Shown here one piece after another: positions 16,001 through 16,783 of a stretch of 16,783 nucleotides of DNA (its first letter is position 1; every line of letters begins with the position of its first letter). Made by a program: the position numbers and the translations under genes. This stretch comes from Bacillota bacterium (GTDB lineage Bacteria; Bacillota; UBA4882; UBA8346): assembly GCA_023415375.1 (NCBI GenBank), contig JAEZKW010000311.1, forward strand, positions 1 to 16,783, in the 5' to 3' direction. The notes under the pieces were generated by a model. The model was not told the DNA's origin, made no database searches, and worked only from the letters and a program-made list of their open reading frames with translations.

Positions 16001-16172
16001 CGTCAGTGACGATGAAGTGGCGGCAGCTATCGATGCTTTCGGCAAGTATGTGGCTGAGGAAACTTTGGCAGTGTCTGTTCAAAGAGAGAAATTAGCCGGA
16101 ACCGGGTTTGAAAAGTGGGATATCAATGGGCATGAGGCTGCAATTCAGGTGGTCAAAACGGGAAAAGCCTGA
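13026..16172 (+). CDS. ileS: Isoleucyl-tRNA synthetase, type 2, with GIHH signature
   Basis: Charges tRNA-Ile with isoleucine in the cytosol. It has 1048 residues. The class I signature HIGH is replaced by GIHH (57-60, in PPTANGKPGIHHV). The second signature is KMSKT (596-600). The editing domain shows TTPWTLPSN and GSGIVHIAPAFGEDD, and paired cysteines (CARC, CWRC, CESC) suggest zinc sites. The C-terminal extension after the anticodon-binding domain matches type 2 (eukaryote-like) enzymes, which are usually naturally less sensitive to mupirocin. I chose ATG 13026 because AAGGGG lies about 10 bases upstream; the in-frame TTG at 13023 is possible. It is controlled by the T-box leader. Confidence 0.96.
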   Translation: MHQFKEVDTKTPIKQKEETILNYWLTEKVPDRSVTAREGSPRYIFYEGPPTANGKPGIHHVLARTLKDTICRYKTMQGYQVHRKAGWDTHGLPVEIEVEKQLGISSKPEIEAYGIEPFNQKCRESVFTYEKEWRRMTERIGYWIDMDHPYITLDNNYIETAWWILKQYFDQGLIYEGHKIMPYCARCGTPLASHEVSLGYKDETIDSIYVRMKVSGKEGEYFLVWTTTPWTLPSNVALAVNPEFTYVKARKAGDEAVYILVKDRLLAALGKDSEILEELKGSDLVGMHYEQLLPFLKAGDNAFQVYPADFVSTEDGSGIVHIAPAFGEDDYQLGKKYNLPILQPVDKQGKFTSEVTLWAGRFVRETDLDITRYLKAEGKLFSKERLTHSYPYCWRCDTPLLYYARKSWYIATTKYKDRMIECNKQINWFPEHVGKGRFGNWLENMIDWSLSRDRYWGTPLNIWKCESCSKLASVGSRQELAERAIEKVDPNTIELHRPYIDAIHLKCECGGRMTRTTEVIDCWFDSGAMPYAQQHYPFENKDNFEQLFPADFICEGIDQTRGWFYSLLAISSFLSGRPAYKNVMVNDLVLDKNGQKMSKTRGNAVQPWGLLEKYGADATRWYLLAVSPPWTPTRFDEDGVKDVYAKFFGTLQNVYSFFTLYANIDGADPASYDIPVKDRPEIDRWVISRMNSLIKGVRTDMETFELTRVVRAIQAFVIDDVSNWYVRRTRDRFWASEMNQDKKAVYRTLWEVLLAAAKLIAPFAPFMAEEIYQNLESRDKKLFTVHVESYPETDETLINRELEEHMGLVIDLVSLGRAARNKVQIKVRQPLSQIMVDLKKQKVLAPMEGLVKEELNVKAIQYVENPDQYVSYTIKPNFPVLGPKYGKFLKGIEAELSKGNAGELVKTLRNNGELNFTINGNPVTLKEEDVEIRTSEEQGYVVEMSKENYVILNTALTMELVQEGLAREVVSKVQNMRKNAGFELTDRIELKFVSDDEVAAAIDAFGKYVAEETLAVSVQREKLAGTGFEKWDINGHEAAIQVVKTGKA

Positions 16173-16204
16173 CCAGGAAAGAAAAGGACAGTAGGTGATC
16201 ATAA

Positions 16205-16779
16205 ATGAAAGTATATGAGGCGGCAACACAGAGAAGAACAATACGGAAGTTTAAACAGCAACCGATTGAAAGAACTCTGCTTGAAAAATATGTTGATGCA
16301 GCCAGGCTAGCTCCTTCTGCATCCAATATGCAGCCCCTTAAATATGTAATTGTTGATGAACCGGTCAAAGTGAAGCAGGTTTTTGAAAATGTGAAATGGG
16401 CTGCCTATATCGCACCGGAGGGCACCCACTGGATGGTGAAAGGCCGGTGGCCTTTATTGTAATCCTGGCGGATACCGAAATTAAAAAGGCCGGTTATGAA
16501 CTTGATGCGGGAGCTGCCGCCCAGAATATTTTTCTAACCGCCTGGGAAGACGGAGTCGGTACCTGTTGGATGGGGGCCATCGACAGAGAAAGAATCAAGG
16601 AATTGTTGAAGATACCAGATAAATATATCATCAATACCGTAATCGCTCTTGGGTATATGGCGGAACATCCGGTCGTTGAAAATTTGGCGGATTCGGTAAA
16701 ATATTTTAAGGATTCTCGCGGTGTGCTCCATGTACCGAAGCGGATGCTAGAAGAAGTTTTGATTAAAAACTTCGAATAA
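16205..16779 (+). pseudogene. Nitroreductase-family gene split by a one-base frameshift
   Basis: Members of this family are FMN-dependent NAD(P)H oxidoreductases. The first part (16205 on, with AGGTGA upstream) has the FMN-binding beginning RRTIRKFKQQPIE and the PSASNMQP block. It leaves the family pattern near 16425, running into a stop at 16460-16462. The family pattern resumes in the +2 frame with PLDGERPVAFIVILAD, then GAAAQNIFLTAWEDG, and ends at TAA 16777. Adding one C to the CCC at 16425-16427 restores an uninterrupted protein of about 191 residues, normal for the family, reading APEGTPLDGERP at the joint. It is either a recent inactivation or a sequencing error; the rest is well preserved. 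It starts 32 bases after ileS and is probably read through from it. Confidence 0.85.
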
Positions 16780-16783
16780 GAAG

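Noticed and set aside
1..16783. CRISPR array, integrase/attachment site, rRNA genes
   Set aside because: No regularly spaced direct repeats, no recombinase other than the IS transposase, and no rRNA-like sequence were seen.

Overview
The window looks like a chromosomal segment of a low-to-moderate GC member of the Bacillota (Firmicutes). The best evidence is an isoleucine T-box leader in front of ileS, together with strong AGGAGG-type ribosome binding sites, GTG starts, sigma-A-like promoters and hairpin/T-tract terminators. A secreted protein with alternating aromatic and polar strands (4943-6124) resembles an outer-membrane beta-barrel. That raises the possibility of a double-membraned (diderm) lineage, but this is inference. 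Every convincing gene is on the plus strand.

Layout. (1) 1-1456: the 3' part of an insertion sequence with an IS5-like DDE transposase, cut by the window edge. (2) 1865-3897: two overlapping genes, a small membrane-anchored protein of unknown family and a shortened FtsH-type AAA+ zinc protease that has almost no extracytoplasmic domain. They are followed by a perfect 16-bp GC palindrome and a long AT-rich hairpin. (3) 4144-4473: a small acidic helical protein with a strong terminator behind it. (4) 4943-6124: the candidate beta-barrel. (5) 6258-8743: the AmmeMemoRadiSam set, a Memo/LigB-like domain fused to an AMMECR1 domain, followed by the partner radical SAM enzyme. (6) 8953-10602: glutamine-dependent NAD synthetase (nadE), followed by three consecutive hairpin structures and a short, apparently frameshifted reading frame. 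(7) 11175-12316: a DeoR-family regulator and a one-domain cupin, probably one transcript from a clear promoter. (8) 12456-16172: promoter, Ile T-box leader with terminator, a possible small ORF, and a type-2 isoleucyl-tRNA synthetase in which the HIGH signature reads GIHH. (9) 16205-16779: a nitroreductase-family gene split by a one-base frameshift.

How the parts work together. The FtsH-like protease and its anchored neighbour are translationally coupled (ATGA overlap), so they are likely to act as one membrane complex. The three AmmeMemoRadiSam domains lie in two adjacent genes. ileS should be switched on by uncharged tRNA-Ile through the T-box: its specifier is ATC and its T-box bulge TGGT pairs with an ACCA tRNA end. 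The items most worth a second look are the reduced FtsH operon, the GIHH-type IleRS, the small ORF between T-box and ileS, and the barrel protein.
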